Shown here: positions 15,837-24,871 of the stretch, piece by piece
How the letters are laid out: every line of letters starts with the position of its first letter
How positions within the stretch are numbered: position 1 is the first letter of the stretch
Source of the DNA: Streptomyces resistomycificus
GTDB lineage: Bacteria; Actinomycetota; Actinomycetes; Streptomycetales; Streptomycetaceae
Direction: 5' to 3'
NCBI RefSeq assembly: GCF_001514265.1
Contig: NZ_KQ948994.1
Span: forward strand, 296,368-360,367
Length of the DNA: 64,000 bases
Notes under the pieces: model-generated
Database searches by the model: none
What the model was told of the DNA's origin: nothing
The model's input: the letters and a program-made list of their open reading frames with translations, nothing else
Made by a program: the position numbers and the translations under genes

Positions 15837-16334
15837 TTACTTCTCCAGGACGCCCGACGAAGTGATCTCGATCTTCGCGCGGGTGGCACCGGAGTGCGAG
15901 CCCAGGGACTCGATCTTCTTCACCAGGTCCTGGCCTTCGACGACCTCACCGAAGACCACGTGCTTGCCGTCCAGCCACGGCGTGAGCACCGTGGTGATGA
16001 AGAACTGCGAGCCGTTGCTGTTGGGGCCGGAGTTCGCCATGGACAGCAGGAACGGCTTGTCGTGCTTGAGCTTGAAGTTCTCGTCGTCGAACTTCGCGCC
16101 GTAGATGCTCTTGCCACCGGTGCCGTCGCCACGGGTGAAGTCGCCGCCCTGAAGCATGAAGTCAGGGATGACACGGTGGAAGCCCGAGCCCTCGTATCCG
16201 AAGCCGTGCTGGCCGGTGGCCAGCTCACGGAAGTTCTGCGCCGTCTTGGGGACGACGTCGTCGTGCAGCTTGAAGACGATCCGGCCCGCGGCGTCGCCGT
16301 CAATGCTGATGTCGAAGTAGACGTTTGTAGACAT
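15837..16334 (-). CDS. Cyclophilin-type peptidyl-prolyl cis-trans isomerase
   Basis: 165 residues, cytoplasmic (no signal peptide). It is a complete cyclophilin barrel with FHRVIPDFMLQGGDFTRGDG, which holds the catalytic Arg and the Gln/Phe of the pocket, then MANSGPNSNGSQFFITT and LDGKHVVFGEVVEG. It speeds proline isomerisation during protein folding and would bind cyclosporin. It resembles the short housekeeping PpiA of Streptomyces. The ribosome site is weak (GGATCTCC). It is monocistronic between two hairpin or repeat regions and has no obvious tie to the sugar-degrading genes. Confidence 0.93.
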   Translation of the reverse strand: MSTNVYFDISIDGDAAGRIVFKLHDDVVPKTAQNFRELATGQHGFGYEGSGFHRVIPDFMLQGGDFTRGDGTGGKSIYGAKFDDENFKLKHDKPFLLSMANSGPNSNGSQFFITTVLTPWLDGKHVVFGEVVEGQDLVKKIESLGSHSGATRAKIEITSSGVLEK

Positions 16335-16461
16335 GAGGAGATCCTGTCACGGCGCCGCGCGCTGCCCTGGAGCCGCCCCCCGGAGAGTTGATCCGGTGGC
16401 CTGACATGCGCCGGTGATCGCCGTCGACCGTCGCTTCGGCGCTGTGCGACCCGCACGCGAC

Positions 16462-16494
16462 GGTAGGGGCACCCGGTATCGGGGTGCCCCTACC
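16462..16494 (-). terminator. Terminator after the PepSY gene
   Basis: 13-bp perfect stem GGTAGGGGCACCC / GGGTGCCCCTACC around a 7-base loop, 88 bp past the stop. Confidence 0.75.
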
Positions 16495-16581
16495 TGGGGG
16501 GTGGGGAAGAGGGAGACGTGGCCCTTCTGGGGGGACCGTCGGCGGACCGGGTCACGCCTCCCCGTGGTCCGTGTGCCCGCG

Positions 16582-17274
16582 TCAGTCGTTGGAGCGGTCG
16601 GCGGTGACCCTGCCGGAGCCGGGGTCCACACGCCAGTCGCTGCCGGTGCCGTCGGCGGCGGTGGTGTCGACCTCCCAGGCATGGTCCGTGCTCTCCTCGT
16701 CGAGGTCGACGGAGGACACCGTGCCCTTGGTGGCGGCGGCCTCGGCTGCCTCCGCGGCGGTCACCGAGCTGCCCTTCAGGGCCGCACGGATCTGCGCGGT
16801 CTCGGCGGCGTCGTCACCGTCGTCGTCCTTCTCGGTGTGCGAGCCGAGGACCTTGCCGCTGGCCGGGTCGATCTGGATGCTGTGCCAGGCACCGCCGTTG
16901 GTCAGCACGTCGACCTCCCACACGTGGGCCGTGCCCTCGTCGTCGAGGTCGGCCGAGACCGCCGTTCCGGCCGTGTGCTTCAGCGCCGCCTTGATCGCGT
17001 CGGCGGCCGTGGTCTTCCCGGCCTTCGCGTCGGCGGCGTTCTCGGCCCTGTCCTCGGTGTCCTCGTCCGTGTCGCGGGCGGCCTGGTCCTCGGCCCGGTC
17101 CTGGGCCGACTCGTCCGTGTCGTTGACGTCGTCGCGGTCGTTGTCGTCGTTCGACACCGACACGGACTTCTTCGCAGGCGCCTCGTCGTCACCCGAGACC
17201 GCGATGGCGGTCGCGGTGCCGCCGCCGATCAGGGCGACGGCCGTGACGGTAGCGATCACGACGTTGCGCTTCAT
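16582..17274 (-). CDS. Exported PepSY-domain protein
   Basis: 230 residues. An N-terminal hydrophobic segment (MKRNVVIATVTAVALIGGGT) acts as a signal or anchor, followed by an extremely acidic Asp/Glu-rich linker (about 30-80). Two PepSY repeats follow: one from TTAADAIKAAL through AHVWEVDV...IQIDPASGKVLG, and one from VTAAEAAEAA through HAWEVDT...WRVDPGSGRV. PepSY domains bind or inhibit peptidases outside the cell. ATG 17274 has GGAGG upstream. It is divergent from the two-component system; such PepSY proteins are common targets or sensors of the linked kinase. The CTGAAG repeats in the shared intergenic region suggest regulation by that response regulator. Confidence 0.88.
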   Translation of the reverse strand: MKRNVVIATVTAVALIGGGTATAIAVSGDDEAPAKKSVSVSNDDNDRDDVNDTDESAQDRAEDQAARDTDEDTEDRAENAADAKAGKTTAADAIKAALKHTAGTAVSADLDDEGTAHVWEVDVLTNGGAWHSIQIDPASGKVLGSHTEKDDDGDDAAETAQIRAALKGSSVTAAEAAEAAATKGTVSSVDLDEESTDHAWEVDTTAADGTGSDWRVDPGSGRVTADRSND

Positions 17275-17385
17275 GGGATTCCTCCGGAATGCGACTGGTG
17301 CGACAAGTAACGGATGTTGTCGCGGGCTGCAGTTGGCTCGTCTGCCTCGTCTGCTTTCGACGGGAACCAATCTGGCCGATCGACG

Positions 17386-17422
17386 CTGAAGCAGACCTGA
17401 AGTCCCCTGAAGGTCGCTTCAG
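17386..17422. promoter_or_regulatory. Putative response-regulator binding array
   Basis: CTGAAG occurs at 17386, 17397 and 17407 (11- and 10-bp phasing, one helical turn), then as CTTCAG at 17417-17422. Phased direct repeats are the usual binding format of OmpR/PhoB-type regulators. It sits between the divergent PepSY gene and the regulator gene. Confidence 0.6.
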
Positions 17423-17445
17423 GTTCGGTTTGCCAAGCTAATGGC

Positions 17446-18114
17446 ATGCGCCTGTTGATCGTGGAAGATGAGAAGCGGCTCGCCGTGTCGTTGGCCAGGG
17501 GCCTGACGGCCGAGGGGTACGCCGTGGACGTCGTCCACGACGGGATCGAGGGCCTGCACCGAGCGAGCGAGGGGGTCTACGACCTGGTGATCCTCGACAT
17601 CATGCTGCCCGGCATGAACGGCTACCGCGTGTGCGCCGCCCTGCGCGCCGCCGGCCACGACGTGCCGATCCTGATGCTCACCGCCAAGGACGGCGAGTAC
17701 GACGAGGCCGAGGGCCTCGACACGGGCGCCGACGACTACCTGACCAAGCCGTTCTCCTACGTCGTCCTCGTCGCCCGCGTGAAGGCGCTGCTCCGGCGGC
17801 GCGGGCCGGCGGGCGGCGCCTCGCCCGTGCACACCGTCGGCGATCTGAAGGTCGACACCGCCGCCCGGCGGGTGTTCCTCGCGAAGGACGAGATCACCCT
17901 GACCACCAAGGAGTTCTCCGTCCTCGAACAGCTCGTGATGAGAGCCGGCGAGGTCGTGTCGAAGTCCGACATCCTGGAGCACGTCTGGGACTTCGCGTAC
18001 GAGGGCGACCCGAACATCGTCGAGGTCTACATCAGCACGCTCCGCCGCAAGCTCGGCTCCGCGCTCATCAAGACCGTACGCGGGGCCGGATACAGACTGG
18101 AGACCCGCCCGTGA
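17446..18114 (+). CDS. OmpR-family response regulator
   Basis: 222 residues. The receiver domain (1-115) has the phospho-acceptor D51 in LVILDIMLPG, the acidic pair ED at 7-8 and K101 in YLTKPF. The C-terminal winged helix (about 125-220) reads LTTKEFSVLEQLV and VYISTLRRKLG, ending TVRGAGYRLE. There is no ribosome site, so the mRNA may be leaderless or the start poorly loaded. The stop overlaps the kinase GTG. It probably binds the phased CTGAAG array directly upstream, giving autoregulation and control of the divergent PepSY gene. The kinase's extracytoplasmic loop suggests an envelope signal. Confidence 0.93.
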   Translation: MRLLIVEDEKRLAVSLARGLTAEGYAVDVVHDGIEGLHRASEGVYDLVILDIMLPGMNGYRVCAALRAAGHDVPILMLTAKDGEYDEAEGLDTGADDYLTKPFSYVVLVARVKALLRRRGPAGGASPVHTVGDLKVDTAARRVFLAKDEITLTTKEFSVLEQLVMRAGEVVSKSDILEHVWDFAYEGDPNIVEVYISTLRRKLGSALIKTVRGAGYRLETRP

Positions 18115-19535
18115 AGCGCCGTCTCGGCTCCGTGCGGGCCCGCGCCACCCTCGCCACGACGGTCGTCGTCGCCATAGCCCTGGTCGCCGCAGGCACCGCC
18201 GTCCTGCTCTCGCTGAGGTTCACCCTCACCGACAAGGCGGATGCCGAGGCCGACTCCGTGGCCCGCAACGCCGCCTCGGCGCTGGCGAACGGGTTCGCGT
18301 ACGACGAGCTGAACCTGCCGGACGGCGACGAGAACCCCGTCGAGGTCCTGGACCGGAAGGAGAAGCCCGTCGCGGTCGGTGAGGACGTCGAGGGCATGAA
18401 CGTGACCGCCGCAGCCTCGGACCGGCTGAACTCCGAGACCAACGACGACGCCGACGACAGGGCGGAGGGCGATCGGGAGATCGAGGACAACGACGCTCTC
18501 ACCGCCGGGGAGGTCACCGACGAGACCTGGTACGGCGAGGGGACGGCGACCGTAGAGGGGGTGACGGCACAGTACCGGTTCGCCGCGGTCGACGTGATCA
18601 CGCCCGGGGGTGCCCTGCTCACCGTCTACGCGGGCGCTCCGCTCTCCACCCAGCAGGAGGCCGTCGACGTAGCGCTGACGACGATGCTCATCGGGCTGCC
18701 GCTGCTGCTGCTGACCGTCAGCGCGGTGACGTACGTGGTCACCAAGCGGGCACTGCGCCCGGTCGAGGGCATCCGCGCCGAGATGGCCGCCATCACGGCC
18801 TCCGAGGACCTGTCACGGCGCGTTCCCGAGCCGGACACACACGACGAGATCGCCCGCCTGGCCCGCACGACGAACGAGACCCTCGCCGCCCTGGAGACCT
18901 CGGTCGAGCGACAGCGAGCGTTCGTCGCCGATGCCTCACACGAGTTGCGAAGCCCCATCGCGTCCTTGCGCACGCAGCTCGAAGTCGGTTCCGCGCACCC
19001 GGAGTTGCTGGACCTCGAAGGGGCCGTCGAGGACACCGTACGACTGCAGAGCCTCGCTGCCGACCTGTTGCTGCTCGCCCGCCTTGACGCGGGGGAGCGG
19101 CCCCCGCCGGAGGCACGCTTCGACCTGGCGGAGGTCGTGGCGGAGGAGGTGTCCTCCCGGGACGGAGTGACCCTCGACAGCGTCAAGTCCGTGGAGGTGC
19201 GCGGCTCCCGCAACCAGATCTGCCGCGTCCTCGGCAACCTCCTGGACAACGCCCGCCGGCACGCCCGCGACCGCGTCGCCGTCACCCTGCGCACGGACGC
19301 CGACCAGGTGGTCCTCCAGGTCGCCGACGACGGCTCGGGCGTCCCCCTCGCCGACCGCGACCGTATCTTCGAACGCTTCGTCCGCCTCGACGAATCCCGA
19401 GCCCGGGACGACGGGGGCGCCGGTCTGGGCCTCGCCATCGCGAAGGACATCGCCATACGCCACTCAGGCACATTGACGGTCGCCGACGCCCCCGGCGGTG
19501 GTGCCTTGTTCGAACTGAGGCTGCCGCTCACCTAG
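18111..19535 (+). CDS. Membrane sensor histidine kinase
   Basis: 474 residues from a GTG overlapping the regulator stop (GTGA). TM1 is about 12-35 and TM2 about 188-212; between them is an extracytoplasmic loop of about 150 residues rich in Asp/Glu. HAMP follows (TKRALRPVEGIRAEM). The HisKA helix has the phospho-acceptor H277 in ASHELRSPIASL. The ATPase domain shows the N box (NLLDNARRHAR), DDGSGVP and GAGLGLAIAKDI. It should phosphorylate the upstream response regulator. The acidic sensor loop together with the acidic PepSY protein suggests a cationic or peptide signal, but that is inference. Confidence 0.93.
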   Translation: MKRRLGSVRARATLATTVVVAIALVAAGTAVLLSLRFTLTDKADAEADSVARNAASALANGFAYDELNLPDGDENPVEVLDRKEKPVAVGEDVEGMNVTAAASDRLNSETNDDADDRAEGDREIEDNDALTAGEVTDETWYGEGTATVEGVTAQYRFAAVDVITPGGALLTVYAGAPLSTQQEAVDVALTTMLIGLPLLLLTVSAVTYVVTKRALRPVEGIRAEMAAITASEDLSRRVPEPDTHDEIARLARTTNETLAALETSVERQRAFVADASHELRSPIASLRTQLEVGSAHPELLDLEGAVEDTVRLQSLAADLLLLARLDAGERPPPEARFDLAEVVAEEVSSRDGVTLDSVKSVEVRGSRNQICRVLGNLLDNARRHARDRVAVTLRTDADQVVLQVADDGSGVPLADRDRIFERFVRLDESRARDDGGAGLGLAIAKDIAIRHSGTLTVADAPGGGALFELRLPLT

Positions 19536-19671
19536 TGCCGCATCAGACCACGGCCGCCGTCGGTCCGGGAAACGCCGGAGCCGGTCGGCGGTTCCGTGCG
19601 ACATGGGGGGGCTTCGTGCGCGCCGGCGTCTCGGGTTCTGTGGTCGCTGTGAATTCAGTGGTGACGAGCCG

Positions 19672-19701
19672 TTGACTTTCCGTGTGGCGGGGCCCTAGCT
19701 T
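19672..19701 (+). promoter_or_regulatory. Possible sigma-70-type promoter of the GH27 gene
   Basis: TTGACT (19672-19677) and TAGCTT (19696-19701) are separated by 18 bp, about 100 bp upstream of the GH27 start. Confidence 0.45.
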
Positions 19702-19801
19702 CAGCGCCGATCGGGTGGTTCGACGTTTCGTGCGCTGTTCGATATCTCGGCCAAATTCTTGAGTGTGCTCGCCTTGCCGCGTCCTCCGGAAGGAATTCCG
19801 T

Positions 19802-21904
19802 ATGTCCCTTCAGCAGTTCGTCCCCCGCGCAAGACGCCTGTGCAGAGCCGTCCTTGTCCGTACGGCGGTGCTCGCGACGGCCGCAGGGGCGCTGGTCGGC
19901 CTCCAGCACCAGCAGGCAACCGAACTCGGCCGGGCGGAATCGGTCGCGGTGACGTCCCGCCAGATCGCGGTGCCTTCCGCGCCGATGGGTTGGGCCTCGT
20001 GGAACACGTTCGCGGCGAAGATCGACTACAACGTGATCAAGTCGCAGGTGGACGCGTTCGTCGCGGCCGGAATGCCGGAAGCCGGGTACGAGTACATCAA
20101 CCTCGACGAGGGCTGGTGGCAGGGCACCCGTGACAGCCAGGGCAACATCACCATCGACGAGGCCGAGTGGCCCGGCGGCATGAAGGCCATCGCCGACTAC
20201 ATCCACAGCAAGGGGCTCAAGGCCGGCATCTACACCGACGCCGGCAAGGACGGCTGCGGCTACTACTTCCCCACGGGCCGCCCGGCCGCGCCCGGCAGCG
20301 GCAGCGAGGGCCACTACGAGCAGGACATGCTCCAGTTCTCGAAGTGGGGCTTCGACTACGTCAAGGTCGACTGGTGCGGCGGCGACGTCGAGGGCCTCGA
20401 CGCGAAGTCCACCTACCAGGCGATCAGTGACGCGGCAGCCAAGGCGACCGCCACCACCGGCCGCGAGCTGAAACTGTCCATCTGCAACTGGGGCAAGCAG
20501 AACCCGTGGAACTGGGGCGCCGGCATGGCGGCCCTGTGGCGCACCAACACCGACATCATCTTCCACGGCAACTCGCCGTCGTGGAACAGCATGCTCACCA
20601 ACTTCGACACGAACGTGCACCCCTCGGCCCAGCACACCGGCTACTACAACGACCCGGACATGCTCATGGTCGGCCTGGACGGCTTCACCGCCGCCCAGAA
20701 CCGCAGCCACATGAACCTGTGGGCCGTCTCCGGCGCCCCGCTCCTCGCCGGCAACAACCTGACCACGATGTCCACGCAGACCCGTGACATCCTCACCAAC
20801 CCCGAGGTCATCGCGGTCGACCAGGACCCGCGCGGCCTCCAGGGCGTCAAGGTCGCCGAGGACGCCGGCGGACTGCAGGTCTACGGCAAGGTCCTGTCCG
20901 GCACCGGCAAGCGGGCCGTCGTCCTGCTCAACCGTACGGGCAGCGCGCAGAACATGACCGTGCGGTGGTCCGACCTCGGCCTGACCAACGCCTCCGCCAC
21001 GGTCCGCAATCTCTGGACGCGCTCCAACGTGGGTAGTTTCGGCACCAGTTACACCGTCAACGTCCCCGCCAGGGACTCGGTGATGCTCACGGTCACCGGT
21101 GGCACCGAGGCCGCGAGTTCGACGTACGAGGCCGAGGCCGGCGCCAACACCAAGGGTGGCTCGGCAGTCAACGCGAGCTGTGCCAACTGCTCCGGCGGCA
21201 CCAAGGTCGGCGGCGTCGGCAACGGCTCCGCCAACACTCTCCGCTTCAACAACGTGACGGTCGGCGCCACGGGCACCAAGGTCGTCGACATCGCCTACAC
21301 CAACGGCAGCGACGCGGCCCGTACGGCCGTCCTCAAGGTCAACGGACAGCAGGCCACCACGGTCTCCTTCCCGCCGACAGGCTCCTGGACGACGCCGGGC
21401 ACCGTCTCGGTGGAGGTCTCCCTGGCGAAGGGTTCGTCGAACACGCTGACGTTCTCCAACTCCTCTGCCTGGACACCGGACTTCGACGCCATCGAAGTCC
21501 GTCCGCTTCCCGGAGCGAACGGCGCCCGGGTGGTGGGACAGCAGTCGAACCGCTGCCTCGACATCAACAACAACACCATCACCAACGGCACCGACGCGCA
21601 GCTGTGGGACTGCCACGGCGGCGAGAACCAGTCCTGGAACAACACCTCCCGCAAGGAGCTCGTGGTCTACGGCAACAAGTGCCTGGACGCCTACAACCGC
21701 GGCACGACCAACGGCACCCGGGTCGTCATCTGGGACTGCAACGGCCAGACCAACCAGCAGTGGAACGTCAACGCGGACGGCACCATCACCAACGTGAACG
21801 GCGGCCTCTGCCTGGACTCCACGAGCGCGGGGACGGCCAACGGCACCAAGCTGGTCCTGTGGACCTGCAACGGCGGCAACAACCAGAAGTGGACTCTTTC
21901 GTAA
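19802..21904 (+). CDS. Secreted GH27 enzyme with carbohydrate-binding tail (probable beta-L-arabinopyranosidase or alpha-galactosidase)
   Basis: 700 residues from ATG 19802 (GGAAGGA upstream). A signal region (1-50) is followed by a GH27 (beta/alpha)8 barrel and beta-sandwich (about 57-440). The nucleophile is D190 in FDYVKVDWCGG and the acid/base D251 in LWRTNTDIIF. Then come a CBM35/CBM6-like module (about 446-567, STYEAEAGANTKGG) and a C-terminal ricin/CBM13 domain (about 572-700) with repeated QxW motifs. In ordinary alpha-galactosidases the substrate loop reads NLDD; here it is NLDEGWW (E103). A Glu at this place is, from memory, the feature that makes the S. avermitilis GH27 enzyme prefer beta-L-arabinopyranosides. 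Confidence 0.9.
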   Translation: MSLQQFVPRARRLCRAVLVRTAVLATAAGALVGLQHQQATELGRAESVAVTSRQIAVPSAPMGWASWNTFAAKIDYNVIKSQVDAFVAAGMPEAGYEYINLDEGWWQGTRDSQGNITIDEAEWPGGMKAIADYIHSKGLKAGIYTDAGKDGCGYYFPTGRPAAPGSGSEGHYEQDMLQFSKWGFDYVKVDWCGGDVEGLDAKSTYQAISDAAAKATATTGRELKLSICNWGKQNPWNWGAGMAALWRTNTDIIFHGNSPSWNSMLTNFDTNVHPSAQHTGYYNDPDMLMVGLDGFTAAQNRSHMNLWAVSGAPLLAGNNLTTMSTQTRDILTNPEVIAVDQDPRGLQGVKVAEDAGGLQVYGKVLSGTGKRAVVLLNRTGSAQNMTVRWSDLGLTNASATVRNLWTRSNVGSFGTSYTVNVPARDSVMLTVTGGTEAASSTYEAEAGANTKGGSAVNASCANCSGGTKVGGVGNGSANTLRFNNVTVGATGTKVVDIAYTNGSDAARTAVLKVNGQQATTVSFPPTGSWTTPGTVSVEVSLAKGSSNTLTFSNSSAWTPDFDAIEVRPLPGANGARVVGQQSNRCLDINNNTITNGTDAQLWDCHGGENQSWNNTSRKELVVYGNKCLDAYNRGTTNGTRVVIWDCNGQTNQQWNVNADGTITNVNGGLCLDSTSAGTANGTKLVLWTCNGGNNQKWTLS

Positions 21905-21977
21905 TCCGCACGGAGGCCTGAAGCGCGCGGGGCCCCGATCCGAACACGGACGGGCCCTTCAACGGACGGGCCCTCAA

Positions 21978-22013
21978 CGGAAGGGGCACCGGAGGATTCC
22001 GGTGCCCCTTCCG
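21978..22013. terminator. Bidirectional terminator between GH27 and the FG-GAP gene
   Basis: 15-bp perfect stem CGGAAGGGGCACCGG / CCGGTGCCCCTTCCG with loop AGGATT, between convergent genes. Confidence 0.85.
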
Positions 22014-22030
22014 GCTGTCTGTCTACATGC

Positions 22031-23488
22031 TCAGGAGCCCGACATGGCGTCCCCGAACATGGGGTCGTCCCCCGATTTCCCGATGCCGACGGACGACGCA
22101 CCGAAGCTCACCGCGCCGGTGGCCTTGACACCTCGCGTGGAGCCGCGCAGGACCCACACCGCGCCGTCGTCGCTGTTCTCGCCGCCCGCGCCCACCGACA
22201 GATCGGCGCGGCCGTCCTTGTCGTGGTCGGCAAGGTGGATGGCGTCGCCGAACAGGTCCGACGACTCGTTGGCGCCCGGGACACCCGAGGTGCCCTGGTT
22301 GAAGGACTGGGCGCCGGTCCCCGTCAGACCGGAGGCGCCGCCCCGCAGCACCCAGACGCTGCCGGCGTGGGTCGCGGAGCCGATGGTCTCGAAGTCCGCA
22401 CCGACGGCGAGGTCCGGGTAACCGTCACCGTTGACGTCGCCCGCGGCGAGCGTGCCACCGAACGAGTCGTCGGACTCGTCCGCTCCCGGCACGCCCGCGC
22501 TGTCCTGGCTGAAGACGGCGCTGCGAGTGGTGTCGACGCCCGCCGCGCCGCCGTAGAACACGGTGGCGTAGCCGCCCTTCGCCGTCTGGTCCGTGACGGA
22601 GACGAAGTCGGAGCCGACGACCAGGTCGTCGTGCCCGTCGCGGTCGAAGTCGGCCGCGGTGAGCGCGCCCGCGTACCCCGTACCCACCTCGGTCTGCAAC
22701 GTGGGCCCGGTCGAGGCGCCCCGGTAGACGAAGTTGCCCGCGGAGGACCCCACCACGACGTCGGCCGCCCCGTCGTCGTCGAAGTCCCCGGCGGTCAGCT
22801 GGACCGCGCCCTTGGGATACGCGCCCGACTCGATCTGCGCGTCGAAGCGCAGCTTCCCGGCCGCGCCGCCGGACTTGGTGAAGCCGCCCTTGAAGATCCA
22901 CACGTCCTTGCCGGTGGAACCGACCGCCAGATCGGCCTTCCCGTCACCGGTGAAGTCACCGACCGCGAGGGACTGGCCGAACCGGTCGTGGCCCGACGCG
23001 TTCGGGTCGCCGATCGTCGTACCGCCTGACAGGCCGGACGAGCCGCCCCACAGAATCGTCACCGAACCGCCGTCGACATCGCCGCCGACGTCCTCCAGTG
23101 GTGTGCCCACGACGAGATCGCCGTAGCCGTCCTTGTTGAGGTCGCCGTGCGCGAGTTCGGTGCCGAAACGGTCGGAGGTCTCCGAATCGCCCGGCACTCC
23201 GGAGGAACTCTGCGACGTGGTCTTGTGGCGCGCGGCGCTGATACCGCTCGACGAGCCGTAGTTGACGACCACGGCGCCCGTCTTCGCCTTGCCGCCCGCG
23301 ACAGCGCCTGGTGCGCCGGTCGCCAGATCGCGGTAGCCGTCACCGTTGAAGTCGTCGGCGAGTCCCGACGCCGCGGCACTCGCGCCGCCGGGCAGCGTGA
23401 TGAGCAGGCCACCGGCCAGGGCGGCCGCGACGGCGGTGGCGCCCAGGACGACGGGACGCCGGGAGCGCTTGTGGTGAGGCCGGGACAT
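22031..23488 (-). CDS. Secreted FG-GAP (integrin-like) beta-propeller protein
   Basis: 485 residues with a signal peptide (about 1-38, basic MSRPHHKRSRRP then a hydrophobic core ending ASA-AAS). The rest is about seven FG-GAP blades, each with a calcium-loop motif DxNxDGxxD: for example DFNGDGYRDL, DLNKDGYGDL, DFTGDGKADL, DFDDDGAADV, DFDRDGHDDL, DVNGDGYPDL and DHDKDGRADL. This predicts an extracellular seven-bladed calcium-binding propeller. No catalytic domain is visible. ATG 23488 has GAGAGGA upstream. Streptomyces secrete many such proteins of unknown function; adhesion or binding of polymers is plausible. It is monocistronic. Confidence 0.88.
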   Translation of the reverse strand: MSRPHHKRSRRPVVLGATAVAAALAGGLLITLPGGASAAASGLADDFNGDGYRDLATGAPGAVAGGKAKTGAVVVNYGSSSGISAARHKTTSQSSSGVPGDSETSDRFGTELAHGDLNKDGYGDLVVGTPLEDVGGDVDGGSVTILWGGSSGLSGGTTIGDPNASGHDRFGQSLAVGDFTGDGKADLAVGSTGKDVWIFKGGFTKSGGAAGKLRFDAQIESGAYPKGAVQLTAGDFDDDGAADVVVGSSAGNFVYRGASTGPTLQTEVGTGYAGALTAADFDRDGHDDLVVGSDFVSVTDQTAKGGYATVFYGGAAGVDTTRSAVFSQDSAGVPGADESDDSFGGTLAAGDVNGDGYPDLAVGADFETIGSATHAGSVWVLRGGASGLTGTGAQSFNQGTSGVPGANESSDLFGDAIHLADHDKDGRADLSVGAGGENSDDGAVWVLRGSTRGVKATGAVSFGASSVGIGKSGDDPMFGDAMSGS

Positions 23489-23833
23489 CGGATTCCTCTC
23501 AAGGGCATACGTGGGGACCCAGAGATGACCTCTGGTGGGCCTGAAGGGTTGTACGGGAACGGAGAGGTGAGGTTCTGGCGCTGACGACGTGGCCCACGGC
23601 GACGATCGGGGCAGCTCCGGGCGTGAAGTAGGCCGCATGGCCCGGGTGTTGTAGTGCCGCCGAGCCTGCGCCGCACGGCTTGTCCTCGCGCACCGCTCTC
23701 CTGCGCAGCTCGATCGAGTCGCACACCGCGCCGTTACTCATGCTCATGGAGATTCATAGGCGCTACTTGATACTGCGTCTCACCATGGTCTAGAGTTTCG
23801 GTTAGAAAGTTCGTTTCGAACGGGAGTACCCTC
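23489..23833. other. Divergent intergenic region (FG-GAP gene / SDR gene)
   Basis: 345 bp with no convincing gene. It holds the TetR-type operator at 23768-23782 and a short CCAGAG/CTCTGG hairpin near 23519. Its SDR-proximal end is relatively AT-rich, as expected for a promoter. Confidence 0.5.
23768..23782. promoter_or_regulatory. Putative TetR operator in front of the SDR gene
   Basis: TGATACTGCGTCTCA, 66 bp upstream of the SDR start; its counterpart TGATACTGAGCATCA (minus strand) lies at 24872-24886 in front of the TetR gene. Confidence 0.5.
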
Positions 23834-24658
23834 ATGAGCAAGATCTGGTTTGTCACCGGTTCCTCGCGCGGCTTCGGCCGTCAGTTCGTCCAGGCGGCCC
23901 TCGAGCGCGGTGACAAGGTCGCAGCCACCGCCCGCAACGCCGATTCCCTCGCGGATCTGGTGGCGGCCCATGGCGAAGCGGTCCTGCCGTTGACTCTGGA
24001 TGTCACCGACAAGGACGCCGCGTTCCAGGCCGTCAAGCGGGCGCACGACCACTTCGGCCGCCTGGACGTGATCGTCAACAACGCCGGCTACGGCCTGTTC
24101 GGTGCGGTCGAGGAGCTGACGGAGCAGCAGGTCCGCGACCAAATGGAGACCAACTTCTACGGCGCCCTGTGGGTCACCCAGGCCGCCCTGCCCTTCCTGC
24201 GGGCCCAGGGCAGCGGCCACATCGTGCAGATCTCCACGGTCGGCGGCGTCGTTTCCTTCCCCAACCTGGGCGGCTACAACGCCTCCAAGTGGGCTCTTGA
24301 AGGCCTGACCGAGGCCCTCGCCCAGGAGGTCGCCGGATTCGGCATCAAGGTCACCCTCGTCGAGCCCGGCGGCTTCGAAACCGACTGGGCCGGCGCCTCC
24401 GCCACCTTCGCGGGGCAGCTGTCCGCCTACGACGACCTGCGCGCTGCCGTGGCCGCCTCCTGGGGCGACGTCAAGTCCGGCGACCCCGCCGCAACCGGTC
24501 CGGCCCTGCTGAAGATCGTCGACGCCGACAACCCTCCGCTGCGCGTCTTCTTCGGCACCGCCCCCCTTCACCTCGTCCCCCAGGTCTACGCCGAGCGGCT
24601 GAAGATATGGGAGGAGTGGGCGGCGGTTTCCGCCGAGGCCGAGGGTGCCGCGGCCTGA
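23834..24658 (+). CDS. Short-chain dehydrogenase/reductase
   Basis: 274 residues. The Rossmann motif is TGSSRGFG (9-16), then NNAGYG, and the active site is IVQISTVGG...YNASKWALEG (Ser, Tyr, Lys). TGSSxGxG with ALEGLTEALAQEVAGFGIKV and EPGGFETDW is typical of a large actinobacterial group of NADP(H)-dependent reductases of unknown substrate. The start has CGGGAGTACC upstream. The TetR gene lies downstream in the same direction, 256 bp away, and both have matching operator-like palindromes, so this SDR is probably the repressor's main target, perhaps induced by a toxic aldehyde or quinone. Confidence 0.88.
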   Translation: MSKIWFVTGSSRGFGRQFVQAALERGDKVAATARNADSLADLVAAHGEAVLPLTLDVTDKDAAFQAVKRAHDHFGRLDVIVNNAGYGLFGAVEELTEQQVRDQMETNFYGALWVTQAALPFLRAQGSGHIVQISTVGGVVSFPNLGGYNASKWALEGLTEALAQEVAGFGIKVTLVEPGGFETDWAGASATFAGQLSAYDDLRAAVAASWGDVKSGDPAATGPALLKIVDADNPPLRVFFGTAPLHLVPQVYAERLKIWEEWAAVSAEAEGAAA

Positions 24659-24871
24659 AGCCGCGCACGGCACCTGGTGGGCAGCCCCGCTCGCGGCCCT
24701 CGAAGTCCGCTAAGGGGCCGCAGTGCACCGCCGGCTCCCTCCCCTCGGCACCTCCACCGGGGTGACGGGAGGGGGCCGCGGCGGCACCGTCTGCGCCGGA
24801 GGGGCATCACGTGACGAGCGGTCCGGTTCACCAGGTAGCCGCCCCATGGCGGTGGACGAGGTGGTGCCTTC

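Noticed and set aside
15461..15889. Minus-strand Pro/Arg/His-repeat protein over the GGGGTGC repeat
   Set aside because: It is a by-product of the 7-mer repeat in open frames; no start site or domain.
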